Assembly: GCA_016794345.1 (NCBI GenBank)
Contig: JAEUKE010000009.1
Span: 1 to 64,000, forward strand
DNA: 64,000 nt
Source of the DNA: Myxococcales bacterium
GTDB taxonomy: Bacteria > Myxococcota_A > Polyangia > Polyangiales > Polyangiaceae
Reading direction: 5' to 3'
The position numbers and the translations under genes were made by a program. Shown here one piece after another: positions 32,975 through 44,100 of the stretch; positions within the stretch are counted from its first letter, which is position 1, and the number at the start of each line of letters is the position of its first letter. Under the pieces are notes generated by a model. It did no database searches and had not been told where the DNA came from. It saw nothing but the letters and a program-made list of their open reading frames with translations.

Positions 32975-34123
32975 GTGCTCCGTTGGTCGCCCAAGCGGTG
33001 GGCCCGGCTCGTGGCCGGGGGCGTGGTCGCCGCGACGATCGCGCTCGTGTCTGCCGCCGCCGCGCCTTCGGAAGCGCGCGCCGCGTCGCCGTTCCTCGAG
33101 GTTCCGCCCGAGGAAGAGGTGACCGACTCGCCGGCCTACCGCTACGCGAACATGACCGACGCGGAGGCGTTCGCCGAGCTCGACCGCCGCAAGGTGCCCT
33201 ACACGCGCGAGAAGGCGACGCCCGGCGTCCGCGCCCCCGTGCGCCTCGCCGGAAGCCTGCACGAGGTGTGGATCCACTCCTCCCTCTCGCCGGAGGAGCG
33301 CGCGACGAGCATGTTCGAGATCCTGGACGCGCGGCTCGCGCTCGCGCTCGATGACTTCTCCGTCATTCTTGCCCGCCACGATGTGGTGGAGCTGGTGCAC
33401 TACACGATGTACCGCCCCAACGTGCCGCCGCCGGGCGCGGCGCCCGTGGCGCCCACGGCGGACGAGAAGCCGGAGCCCAAGAAGGGCGCGCGCGGCAAGG
33501 GCAAGCGTCGCGCCTCGCTCGAGGGCAAGGCGCAGAAGGGGCCCAAGGGCACGCGGAAGAACGGCGGAGGCGCGCGGCGCAAGGAGATCGACATCCCGGA
33601 GGAGGGCGTGGTCCTCACCGGAGAGGATCTCGCCAAAGGTCCGAAGGCGCAGCCCAAGGCGGCCGCTCAGCCGAAGGCGCAGCCCAAGTCGCCCGCGCAG
33701 CCCAAGGCGCCTGCGCAGCCGAAGCAGCCGTCCAACAAGAAGCCCGCGTCCAAGGCGGACGCGCGCGGCCGCAGCGCGAAGAAGGTCATCGTTCCGGCGG
33801 GCGAGCACGACCACGCCAAGTGGGCGCCGCCCGGCACCAGGCACCCGGCCGGCCTCGCGATCGACGTCGGCATCCTCAAGAAGCGAGACGGCTCGCTCCT
33901 CCACGTCGCCGCGCATTTCGACGGCAAGATCGGCGCGCGCACCTGCGGCGAAGGCGCCCCCGAGGCCGAGAAGCCCGCCGCCAAGGAGCTGCGGGAGATC
34001 GTCTGCGAGGCGCGCGAGGCCGGCGTCTTCACCTACGCTTTGACGCCCAACTTCGACGCGTCACACGTCGACCACTTCCACATGGAGATCAAACCAGGTG
34101 TGAAGTGGTTCCTCTACCATTGA
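32975..34123 (+). CDS. Exported extensin-like/M15-type peptidase domain protein
   Basis: 382 aa, from ATG 32975. A Sec signal peptide (WARLVAGGVVAATIALVSA...ARA) is followed by a conserved N-terminal region (SPFLEVPPEEE), a Lys-rich segment, and a low-complexity PKAQPK-type linker (about 225-255). The C-terminal domain (about 280-382) has RHPAGLAIDVGIL and HVDHFHMEIKPG, the H...D...HxH pattern of extensin-like/M15 D,D-peptidases. That suggests peptidoglycan remodelling in the periplasm. The basic linker may bind anionic wall polymers. Confidence 0.75.
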   Translation: MLRWSPKRWARLVAGGVVAATIALVSAAAAPSEARAASPFLEVPPEEEVTDSPAYRYANMTDAEAFAELDRRKVPYTREKATPGVRAPVRLAGSLHEVWIHSSLSPEERATSMFEILDARLALALDDFSVILARHDVVELVHYTMYRPNVPPPGAAPVAPTADEKPEPKKGARGKGKRRASLEGKAQKGPKGTRKNGGGARRKEIDIPEEGVVLTGEDLAKGPKAQPKAAAQPKAQPKSPAQPKAPAQPKQPSNKKPASKADARGRSAKKVIVPAGEHDHAKWAPPGTRHPAGLAIDVGILKKRDGSLLHVAAHFDGKIGARTCGEGAPEAEKPAAKELREIVCEAREAGVFTYALTPNFDASHVDHFHMEIKPGVKWFLYH

Positions 34124-34144
34124 GGGGCGGGTAGTCTCCTCGGC

Positions 34145-34504
34145 GTGACGACCCTCACGCGCGCCCTCCCCGCCATCGCCTTCGTCGCTCTCGCCTCCGC
34201 CTGCGGCCCCTCCGCAGAAGAGAAGGCGCTCAAGAAAGAGCGCGTCGATCTCATGGCCATGCAGCACGAAGCGCTCAAGGCCGGCGAGAAGGAATGCGGC
34301 GCTGCGCAGAAGCGCCTCGACGAGTTCGGCAAGACGAACAAGGACCGCATCGAGAAGTTCAACAAGGCGTGGGAGGCGCTGCCGGAAGAGAAGCGCAAGA
34401 GCCTCCTCGACATCGAGCCGATGAACGCCAAAGAAGTGAACGACGAGCTCATCGCGCTCATCGTGTCGTGCCCCGGCGTGCAGAAGCCCGTGTCGATGAA
34501 GTAA
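34145..34504 (+). CDS. Small lipoprotein of unknown function
   Basis: 119 aa, GTG 34145, 21 bp after the exported peptidase gene. A short signal peptide ends in the lipobox LASAC. The rest is a charged, mostly helical chain with two further Cys (KECGAAQ, VSCPG) that could form a disulfide. There is no recognised domain. Its placement suggests co-expression with the peptidoglycan peptidase. Confidence 0.65.
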   Translation: MTTLTRALPAIAFVALASACGPSAEEKALKKERVDLMAMQHEALKAGEKECGAAQKRLDEFGKTNKDRIEKFNKAWEALPEEKRKSLLDIEPMNAKEVNDELIALIVSCPGVQKPVSMK

Positions 34505-34526
34505 GGGCCGCGGAGGAGTGATCCAC

Positions 34527-34541
34527 GATCCACAGTGGATC
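34527..34541. repeat. Short palindrome GATCCAC-A-GTGGATC
   Basis: A perfect 7-bp inverted repeat with one central base, in the 132-bp gap upstream of the Ser/Thr kinase gene at 34637. It could be an operator or a weak terminator for the small lipoprotein gene; there is no T-tract. Confidence 0.4.
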
Positions 34542-34636
34542 AATTCCCATCCGCAAGTCCGCGCAGGTCCGAAAAAAAGCTTCGCCTCCCACGCAACTGG
34601 GCGCGGCTCGAGCCGACTCTCTCATCGGAGGCATCG

Positions 34637-35455
34637 ATGATCGACAGAGAGGGAAGGCGTCTCGGCTTCGTCCGGGTCCTCGCGCACTCGTCGCGCTCGC
34701 AGGTCCTGGAGGTTCGCCGCGGGGACGAGCGGCTCGCGCTGAAGGTGGTGTTCGCGGGTGAGGACGAGGGGCTCTGGCGCGAGTTCCGCCGCGAGACAGC
34801 GGCGCTCTCGGTGGTGGATCACCCGAACGTCGTGCGCGCGATCGAGCACGGCGAAGCGGGCGGCGGCATCGGCTGGGTGCTGATGCCGCTCTACGACGGC
34901 GTGACGCTGCACACGCGGCTTCGAACGGGCCGGCCGCTCTCGCCTCGTCGGGCGTGCAGGCTCTTCGGCGAGTACCTCGCCGGGCTGGCGGAGCTGCACG
35001 ACCTCGGCCTCTACCACCGCGACATCTCGCCGAAGAACCTGTTCATCGCGCGCGTGGGCAAGACGACGCGCGGCGTCGTGCTCGACCTGGGTCGTGTCGA
35101 GCTCGCGGCGTACCCCACCGGGACGGGCGAGCACGTCACCGGCACGCCGGGCTACCTCGCGCCCGAGCAGATCCTCGGCGGCCTGACGGACGCGCGGACG
35201 GACATCTTCTCGATGGGGCTCTGCCTCTTCGAAGCGCTGGCGGGCGCGCCGGCCGTCCCGAGCTTCGACACGATGGTGGTGTTCGATCAGGGCGTTCCCT
35301 CGCTCGCGAATCTTCGACCGGGCGCCGGGCTCGAAGCGATCAGCCGGGTGATCGAGCGCGCGACGCGGATCACGCCAGGCGATCGCTTCGCGAGCGCGGC
35401 GGACTTCGCCGGCGCGCTCCGCGAGGCGCAGGTGGCCTGCGAGGAGGCGGCGTGA
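34637..35455 (+). CDS. Ser/Thr protein kinase with degenerate glycine loop
   Basis: 272 aa, from ATG 34637; a longer ATG at 34535 is disfavoured because its extra residues look non-coding. The kinase domain fills the protein. The glycine-rich loop is degraded (VLAHSSRSQVLEV). The ALKVV Lys, HRDISPKN (H127, D129), LDLGRVE (DLG instead of DFG) and APEQ are present. No transmembrane or C-terminal domain is attached. The stop codon overlaps the next kinase gene by 1 bp (TGATG), so the two are translated together. Activity may be low or ATP binding altered. Confidence 0.82.
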   Translation: MIDREGRRLGFVRVLAHSSRSQVLEVRRGDERLALKVVFAGEDEGLWREFRRETAALSVVDHPNVVRAIEHGEAGGGIGWVLMPLYDGVTLHTRLRTGRPLSPRRACRLFGEYLAGLAELHDLGLYHRDISPKNLFIARVGKTTRGVVLDLGRVELAAYPTGTGEHVTGTPGYLAPEQILGGLTDARTDIFSMGLCLFEALAGAPAVPSFDTMVVFDQGVPSLANLRPGAGLEAISRVIERATRITPGDRFASAADFAGALREAQVACEEAA

Positions 35456-36378
35456 TGCGCGGGCCAGGTCTTCGATCGGTCGGCTCGCTCGAGCGCGGCA
35501 CGGTCGTCGGAGGATACGAGGTGCTCGGGGAGCTCTGCTCCGGCGGCATGGGGCAGCTCTACGATGTCGCCGACACGACGCTGGGCCGGCGCGCCGTGCT
35601 GAAGGTGCTGCACGATCGGCACCGAGGGCGGCACGACTACGAGGCCCGCCTCCGCGAGGAGGCGCGGCTGCTCGCGATGCTCGGGGACGCGCGCGTCCCG
35701 GCGGTGTTCGCGATCGGCGAGGTACGCCAGGGACAGCCCTATTTCGTGATGGAGAGGCTCTGGGGGCGCGACCTGCGCAAGGAGCTCGCGCGGCTCGGCG
35801 TCTTCAGCGTGCCGACGGCCATCCGCCTCACGATCGATCTGCTCGAGACGCTCACGGTCATCCACGCTCGGTCGATCGTGCACCGCGACATCAAGCCCGA
35901 GAACCTGCTCCTCTGCGACAAGGGGCGGCTCTACCTGCTCGACTTCGGAGTCGCGCGTCGCACCGACTTCTCGCTCGGGCTCACCCGGCCCGGCGTCGCG
36001 ATGGGCACGCTCAAGTGGATGGCGCCCGAGCAGATCGCCGGGGAGGACGCGGACGAGCGATCGGACGTGTACGCGGCCGGCCTCGTGCTCTTCGAGATCC
36101 TGACGGGACGCGGCCCGTTCGATCACCTCGGCCCGAGCGCTCAGGCGCTTCGGATCGGTCACTCGACGATGACGCCACCGTCTGCTTCCTCGTGCGCGCC
36201 CCAGGTCGTACCAGGCGCGGTGGAGTCGATCCTTGCGAAGGCGCTGGCCAAGCGCGCGAAGGACCGGTTCGCGTCGGCCCGCGCCATGGCAGACGCCCTG
36301 CGTGACGCCTCGGGTTATGGAAGCGACGAAGGGCCCACGTTCGTGGACCCTTCGACGTTCCGCGAGGGCGCGGCCTGA
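35455..36378 (+). CDS. Ser/Thr protein kinase, soluble
   Basis: 307 aa, ATG 35455. All Hanks motifs are present: ELCSGGMGQLYDV (P-loop), AVLKVL (Lys), HRDIKPEN (H143, D145), LDFGVARR and MAPEQ. A short C-terminal tail follows the kinase with no membrane helix. It is paired with the preceding kinase, which has a degenerate P-loop. An active/degenerate pair could work as a heterodimer, but that is inference. Confidence 0.88.
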   Translation: MRGPGLRSVGSLERGTVVGGYEVLGELCSGGMGQLYDVADTTLGRRAVLKVLHDRHRGRHDYEARLREEARLLAMLGDARVPAVFAIGEVRQGQPYFVMERLWGRDLRKELARLGVFSVPTAIRLTIDLLETLTVIHARSIVHRDIKPENLLLCDKGRLYLLDFGVARRTDFSLGLTRPGVAMGTLKWMAPEQIAGEDADERSDVYAAGLVLFEILTGRGPFDHLGPSAQALRIGHSTMTPPSASSCAPQVVPGAVESILAKALAKRAKDRFASARAMADALRDASGYGSDEGPTFVDPSTFREGAA

Positions 36379-36391
36379 CCGGGGGAGGAGA

Positions 36392-37294
36392 TCAGTTGGA
36401 GGGCGGCGTCGCGAACTGACCGGGGAAGGGGTTCGCGTCGAGGCGCTTCTGGGTGTCGCCGCGGGGCCAGCTGGCGGGGTTCGTGCCCTGCTCGTTGAAG
36501 AGCGCGATGCCGATGACGCCCACGTTGCGCGAGTCGCCGGTCTTCTTCTCCGCGTAGGAGTTACGGACCGAGCCGAAGCGGAAGGCGGCGACCTGGTCCA
36601 TGCTCTGGCGGAAGCCGTCGATCTCGATCTGGCCGTGTGGGTCGATCAGGTAGCCCCGCTTGGAGAAGCTCGCGGCCTTGCCGTCGATGACATCGAGGCC
36701 GTCGACCGAGACCACCACCTCGAGGCGGGCCGGCACGTGGCTCTGCAGGACGATGCTGTAGCGGTCGCCCGCCTGGCCGACGACGAACTTCTTGCCCGAG
36801 GCCTCGAAGCCGCTGAGGAAACGTCCGTCGCCGCCCTTGAGGCGCGCGCTGACGACGCCGCCGCCGACGTCGATGCTGCCCTCCGAGAAGCGGCGGAAGC
36901 CGCTGGCGGTCGCCATCGAGCGAGCGCCCTCTTCGTCGTTGTAGAAGAGCGCGCTGGTCGCGAACGCGTTCGAGGCGTCCGCCCGCGAGAAGGGCGCGCT
37001 CGTGATCTTCGAGTCGCGCGTCTCGCCCCAGGTGGTACCGAGGCCGGGGCGGTTGCTGGGCTCCTTCGGCGCTTCCTGCTCGGCCTTGAAGTCACCGCGG
37101 ATGGATGCGCCTGCCTCCGAGGCGGGGGCGGGCGCCGGCTGGCCCTGCGCGCCGGGCGGCATGTCGGCTGCGGCGCTCTCCGGAGCCGCGTTGAACGCGC
37201 CCGACTTGGCTGCGGGTGCCGATGCCCCGCCGCAACCCGCGAGACCCATCACCACCGCCAAGACACCCGTCAGAAAGCGCGCCCGAACCATCAT
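36392..37294 (-). CDS. Lipoprotein of unknown function
   Basis: 300 aa, from ATG 37294, with GGAGG about 7 nt upstream. The signal peptide RARFLTGVLAVVMGLAGCGG has lipobox LAGC. An Ala/Pro-rich linker (about 20-75) precedes a soluble beta-rich domain (RYSIVLQSHVPARLEVVVSVDGLDV, GYLIDPHGQIEIDGFRQS). The last part resembles proteins that repeat a beta-sandwich on the cell surface. No family was recognised. Confidence 0.65.
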   Translation of the reverse strand: MMVRARFLTGVLAVVMGLAGCGGASAPAAKSGAFNAAPESAAADMPPGAQGQPAPAPASEAGASIRGDFKAEQEAPKEPSNRPGLGTTWGETRDSKITSAPFSRADASNAFATSALFYNDEEGARSMATASGFRRFSEGSIDVGGGVVSARLKGGDGRFLSGFEASGKKFVVGQAGDRYSIVLQSHVPARLEVVVSVDGLDVIDGKAASFSKRGYLIDPHGQIEIDGFRQSMDQVAAFRFGSVRNSYAEKKTGDSRNVGVIGIALFNEQGTNPASWPRGDTQKRLDANPFPGQFATPPSN

Positions 37295-37370
37295 TGTCGT
37301 CCTCCGTAGTGACCAAGAAACGGGAGCACGAAGCCTACCTTACAGAGCAAGATTCCCCCTCGGCTTCGGC

Positions 37371-37403
37371 AAACGAAAACCCCCTCCACGAGAGTGGAGG
37401 GGG
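37371..37403 (-). terminator. Rho-independent terminator downstream of dnaK (REP-like hairpin)
   Basis: On the minus strand a perfect 10-bp stem, CCCCCTCCAC with loop TCTC and GTGGAGGGGG, is followed directly by TTTTCGTTT. It lies about 75 bp after the dnaK stop. The stem is nearly the same as the REP-like hairpins at 14.1-14.2 kb. Confidence 0.75.
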
Positions 37404-37477
37404 GCTCGGGGGGAGGAATCCACAGGGATTCCGATGGGGAAGGCGAGAGCTTCGCCTCCCCCAGCTTCAGGTCTGCG

Positions 37478-39391
<1,914 letters not shown>

Positions 39392-39726
39392 GGAAAATTT
39401 TCCTCTTCGCGTGCGCCAGGAAGACGCCGTATCCCGGACCCTGAACGGCCGGGCCGGCACGTTGTTGCCTCACCGTCGGCTCAGAATGCAGCCCCGGAGG
39501 GGTGATTCAGGGGGCGACTTACCGCGCCCCGAGCGGTCTGGCGAGCTTACCGAAGCCGCCCGACCCTGCCGCGTGGCCCGAACCTAACCACCTCGTCTCG
39601 GGCGTCAATCGTGGCGGCATGGTTCGTGAATAGGTCTTCAGATCAGCGGCGAAGCAGCTAGTATCGGCCGATTTTTCAGGGGAGGGCCGGGGGGAGCAGT
39701 CCCCGAGCACGATCGGAGAGCGTAGC
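39392..39726. other. 335-bp intergenic region between pfkA end and dnaK start
   Basis: No gene is seen here. The stretch holds a candidate dnaK promoter (39581-39608) and a weak GGGGA/TCCCC 5-bp hairpin near the pfkA stop. No CIRCE (HrcA) inverted repeat was recognised. The implied dnaK 5' leader is about 180 nt. Confidence 0.6.
39581..39608 (-). promoter_or_regulatory. Candidate sigma70-type promoter for dnaK
   Basis: On the minus strand TTGACG (39608-39603), 16 bp, then TAGGTT (39586-39581). The -35 element matches five of six consensus bases. The -10 matches at T1, A2 and T6. Confidence 0.4.
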
Positions 39727-41026
<1,300 letters not shown>

Positions 41027-41028
<2 letters not shown>

Positions 41029-42331
41029 GCGTGAGTTCCTCGCACGACCGAGGCCGGAAGGAAACCGCAGCCTCGCGAGCGGCGTATTATCGGCCGTGGC
41101 CTGCGTGGGTCCGGCAGCCGTCTCCTCCACCTCCAGCGAGATCGCATATCTGCGAACGGCGCGCGCCGTTCGCGAGCGAAGCGCGCTCCTCGCGGGCCGC
41201 GCGTTCGCGGGCGGATCGGAGTGTTTCGTCGTCCGGCCCGAGCTGCAGCCCGCCGTCGTCGATCGGGTCGTCCGCACCGTCCGGGCGATGTGCCCGCTCC
41301 TCGACGCGCCGCTCCATGGTCGGCTGAGGCATTTCGACGCGGGTGGTCGCCGGCGCACCCACGACCTCGACGCGCGCCTCATCCACCTCGACGTCGTGGA
41401 GCGCGCCCGCGCCAAGGTCGATCTGGTGGTTCCCAGCGTGCTCCTGGACGCCGGCGCCGGACCCGATTGGGGCTTCTCGGAAGACGGCGTGCGCTACACC
41501 CGCAGCGAGGGCCTCGCCGTGGCCAGCCTCCGGCTCTTCGAGTCCGGCGCGCTCTCCGCCAGCGGCGCGGACCTGCGCACCGAAGCTGACGGTATCGTCA
41601 ATATCGACGTCGCGCGGCTGGCGGCGGCGTTCCAGGTCGGGGCCGAGAACCCGCTCGTCGGCCTCGGCGGTCGAGCGGCGATGCTCGGCGCGCTGGGCCG
41701 AGCGCTGCTCGCTCGGCCGGATCTGTTCCGCGGCGCGCGACCTGGGGGCCTGGTGGACTGGGCGCTCGAGCAGGCGCGCCAAGGCGAGCTCTCCGCCATG
41801 GTCGTCCTGGAGGCCATCCTGGAAGGGCTGGCCGCGGTCTGGCCCGGTCGCGTTCGCCTGAACGGCGATCCGCTCGGGGACACCTGGTCGCACCCGGCGC
41901 TGGGCCACGGTTCGGGCGCGCTGGTGCCGTTCCACAAGCTGTCCCAGTGGCTGACGATGTCGCTGGTCGAGCCGCTCCTCGAAGCGGGGCTGGTGTTGAC
42001 CGATCTCGACTCGCTGACCCCTCTCGCCGAGTACCGCAACGGAGGTTTGCTCCTGGATCTCGGGGTGCTCGAGCTCCGGGATGAAGGCCTCCGGCGCCAG
42101 CCTCACACAATCGATTCGCCCGTCGTCGTCGAGTGGCGGGCGCTCACCGTGGCCCTCCTCGACCCGATCGTGGCGGCGGTCGGCGCCGCGCTCGGCCTGG
42201 AGCCCCGCGCCGTCCGGACGTCCAACCTTCTCGCCTGGGCGACCTGGGCGGCCGGACGTGAGGTTGCCCGCGAGGCCCGCCCGGACGGGGGACCGCCGCT
42301 TCCCCTCGTCAGCGACGGCACGGTGTTCTAA
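41027..42331 (+). CDS. URC4/Urg3 (DUF1688) uracil catabolism protein
   Basis: 434 aa, from ATG 41027, with GGAGGAGG about 8 nt upstream; the start codon overlaps that of the divergent phosphofructokinase gene. DUF1688 hallmarks run in order: IAYLRTARAVRERS, LHGRLRHFDAGG, RSEGLAVASLRLFESGA, LVPFHKLSQWLT and YRNGGLLLDLGVLEL. In the URC pathway (known from yeasts and some bacteria) this protein helps degrade uracil after ribosylation; its exact reaction is unsettled. The uracil phosphoribosyltransferase gene follows 9 bp later, as expected for the pathway. URC1 is not in the window. Confidence 0.85.
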
Positions 42332-42340
42332 GAGGGTCCC

Positions 42341-42976
42341 ATGAGCGACCCCCAAGTCGTCGTCGTCGGTCACCCGCTGGTCAAGCACAAGCTCACGCTC
42401 ATGCGTCGCAAGGAGACGACCACGGCGGAGTTCCGCGCGCTGCTCACCGAGATCTCGATGCTCCTCACCTACGAGGCGACGCGCGACATGAAGCTGCGCG
42501 ACGAGCCGATCGAGACGCCCATCGGGCCGACCACGGGCTCCGTCCTCGAGGGCAAGAAGGTCGTCGTCATCGCCATCCTGCGCGCGGGGCTCGGCATCCT
42601 CGAGGGAATGATCCAGCTCATCCCGTCGGCGCGCGTCGGGCACATCGGCATCTACCGCAACCCGGAGACGCTGGAGCCCGTCGAATATTACTTCCGCGTG
42701 CCCGGCAACCTGCAGGATCGCGACGTGCTCATCTGCGACCCGATGCTCGCCACGGGGAACTCGGCCGTCGCCGCCGTCGAGCGCATCAAGAAGCTCGGCC
42801 CCGCCTCGATCAAGTTCGTCTGTCTCCTCGGCTGCCCCGAGGGCATCAAGAACTTCCACGGCGCCCACCCCGACGTGCCGATCTACACCGGCGCCATCGA
42901 CGAGCGCCTGAACGATCATGGCTACATCGTCCCGGGCCTTGGGGACGCGGGCGACCGCCTGTTCGGCACGAAGTAG
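42341..42976 (+). CDS. upp: Uracil phosphoribosyltransferase
   Basis: 211 aa, from ATG 42341. It converts uracil and PRPP to UMP. It has the expected length and motifs: [16 protein letters not shown] at the N-terminus, [12 protein letters not shown], the PRPP loop [12 protein letters not shown], and the uracil-binding [16 protein letters not shown] at the C-terminus. Co-transcription with the URC4 gene suggests a role in uracil breakdown as well as salvage. Confidence 0.95.
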   Translation: MSDPQVVVVGHPLVKHKLTLMRRKETTTAEFRALLTEISMLLTYEATRDMKLRDEPIETPIGPTTGSVLEGKKVVVIAILRAGLGILEGMIQLIPSARVGHIGIYRNPETLEPVEYYFRVPGNLQDRDVLICDPMLATGNSAVAAVERIKKLGPASIKFVCLLGCPEGIKNFHGAHPDVPIYTGAIDERLNDHGYIVPGLGDAGDRLFGTK

Positions 42977-43273
42977 TCAGCGCTTCCACAGCGCGAGGAC
43001 GGCCGCGAAGGCTTGCTCGAGCTCGTGGCTGCTCCCGAGCTGCATCCGGTAGTGACGGCTCCCGTCCGAGCCAGGCTCCTCCTGGACGAGCCCGGCGTCG
43101 CGGAGAATCGCGAGGTGGCGCGACACGGTGCTCCGCCCCACGATCCACCTCATTCGTTGAGCGACCTCTCCGACGGGCAGCTCGTTCCGGGCTACCACCG
43201 CCAGGACCTCACGGCGCGTCTCGTCGGCGAGAGCGCGGAACACCTTGTCGAAGTCGTGCGTGCGACCACCCAT
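42977..43273 (-). CDS. ArsR/SmtB-type transcriptional regulator
   Basis: 98 aa, ATG 43273 with GGAGG 6 nt upstream. It is a winged helix: FDKVFRALADETRREVLAVV, then the recognition helix region GRSTVSRHLAILRDAGLVQEE and a wing GSRHYRMQL. The Cys-rich metal-sensing ELCVC motif is absent, so it does not look like a classical metal sensor. It is convergent with upp, with no bases between stops. The repeat-rich upstream region (43274-43558) probably contains its control sites. Confidence 0.82.
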   Translation of the reverse strand: MGGRTHDFDKVFRALADETRREVLAVVARNELPVGEVAQRMRWIVGRSTVSRHLAILRDAGLVQEEPGSDGSRHYRMQLGSSHELEQAFAAVLALWKR

Positions 43274-43351
43274 CGATGCCTCCACAATCGATGTCGACAC
43301 GAGCGCACGCCAGTTGCGTCGAAACGAAGGCGGGCTCGAGAATTTCTTCCA

Positions 43352-43379
43352 GCGTGCAGAGGTGTGCACGTCTGCACGC
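43352..43379 (+). repeat. Dispersed interrupted palindrome, copy 2
   Basis: GCGTGCAGA, spacer GGTGTGCACG, TCTGCACGC: 9-bp perfect arms. It is identical to copy 3 at 43421, 69 bp later, with matching flanks (CA before and TGGGGAG after). It lies about 80 bp upstream of the ArsR gene start. Confidence 0.8.
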
Positions 43380-43420
43380 TGGGGAGAGGGCTGGGCCGGG
43401 GCGTTTCCTAGGCCGGGTCA

Positions 43421-43448
43421 GCGTGCAGAGGTGTGCACGTCTGCACGC
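43421..43448 (+). repeat. Dispersed interrupted palindrome, copy 3
   Basis: Same 28-bp sequence as at 43352, direct orientation, start-to-start distance 69 bp. The pair brackets part of the gap between the ArsR gene and the lipoprotein gene at 43559. Confidence 0.8.
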
Positions 43449-43476
43449 TGGGGAGTGGAAGGGATACCCCACGGCA

Positions 43477-43548
43477 GCGTCGAGAGGGCCGGGCGTCCGG
43501 AGTCGGGGGCGGGCGTCGAGAGGGCCGGGCGTCCGGAGTCGGGGGCGG
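43477..43548 (+). repeat. Tandem 36-bp direct repeat, two copies
   Basis: A 36-bp unit beginning GCGTCGAGAGGGCCGGGCGT is present at 43477-43512 and repeated at 43513-43548 without visible mismatch. It lies just downstream (3' side) of the minus-strand lipoprotein gene. Confidence 0.8.
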
Positions 43549-43558
43549 ACGCCCAGGC

Positions 43559-44020
43559 CTATGGCCTTCCGTGCACGAGCGACGAGACGACAGGACCGCA
43601 GGGGGACTTGGGATCGCGCGTGGAGCAGGTGACGAGCCGGACGCCGCCGCCTGTGGCGACCGCGACCATCTGCGCCTCGAGGGGGCCGGCGGTGCTGCTG
43701 CGCTCGAGGCGCATCCACGTGTGGCGGGCGTCGCCGGCCGTGTAGACGCTGTCGATGCGACGGGTGGTGGGGCCGGAGAAGGCCGCCGCGAACTGGTCGA
43801 ACGCGACGCTCACCTCGCGCTCCGAGGCGGAGAGGACGATTGTCTCGACCGCGGTGAGGCTGCCGCAATGGAACGCGGTCACGTCCGCGTCCTGCGTCTC
43901 CTTCTGGCAACGCGCGAGCATGGAATCGCCCGCCACGAGCGCTTCGGGGTCGTTTGGGAGCGGCGTAGCGGCGCAACCGACGAGCGCGAAGAGGGGGGCC
44001 AAGCAAGCAGCGCGAACCAT
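43559..44020 (-). CDS. Lipoprotein of unknown function
   Basis: 153 aa, from ATG 44020. Signal peptide VRAACLAPLFALVGCAA has lipobox LVGC. The mature part has four Cys (ARCQ, FHCGS, VTCST, SPCGP), probably two disulfides, and a beta-rich middle (AVETIVLSASEREVSVAFDQF, HTWMRLERSSTAGPLEAQM). No family was recognised. It is divergent from the large metalloprotease gene, 80 bp apart. Confidence 0.65.
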   Translation of the reverse strand: MVRAACLAPLFALVGCAATPLPNDPEALVAGDSMLARCQKETQDADVTAFHCGSLTAVETIVLSASEREVSVAFDQFAAAFSGPTTRRIDSVYTAGDARHTWMRLERSSTAGPLEAQMVAVATGGGVRLVTCSTRDPKSPCGPVVSSLVHGRP

Positions 44021-44100
44021 GTTTGGCTGGGTTTGTTGCGGTCCGGAAGGTCCCCATTCAGCCCACACGGCCGTTTTCAAGTCCGCTCGGTGGTGGTTGC

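Noticed and set aside
33640..33740. Direct DNA repeats encoding PKAQPK
   Set aside because: They are within the reading frame and explained as a low-complexity linker of the exported peptidase.
43352..43548. CRISPR array
   Set aside because: Only two palindromes and two tandem units are present, without regular spacers or cas genes.
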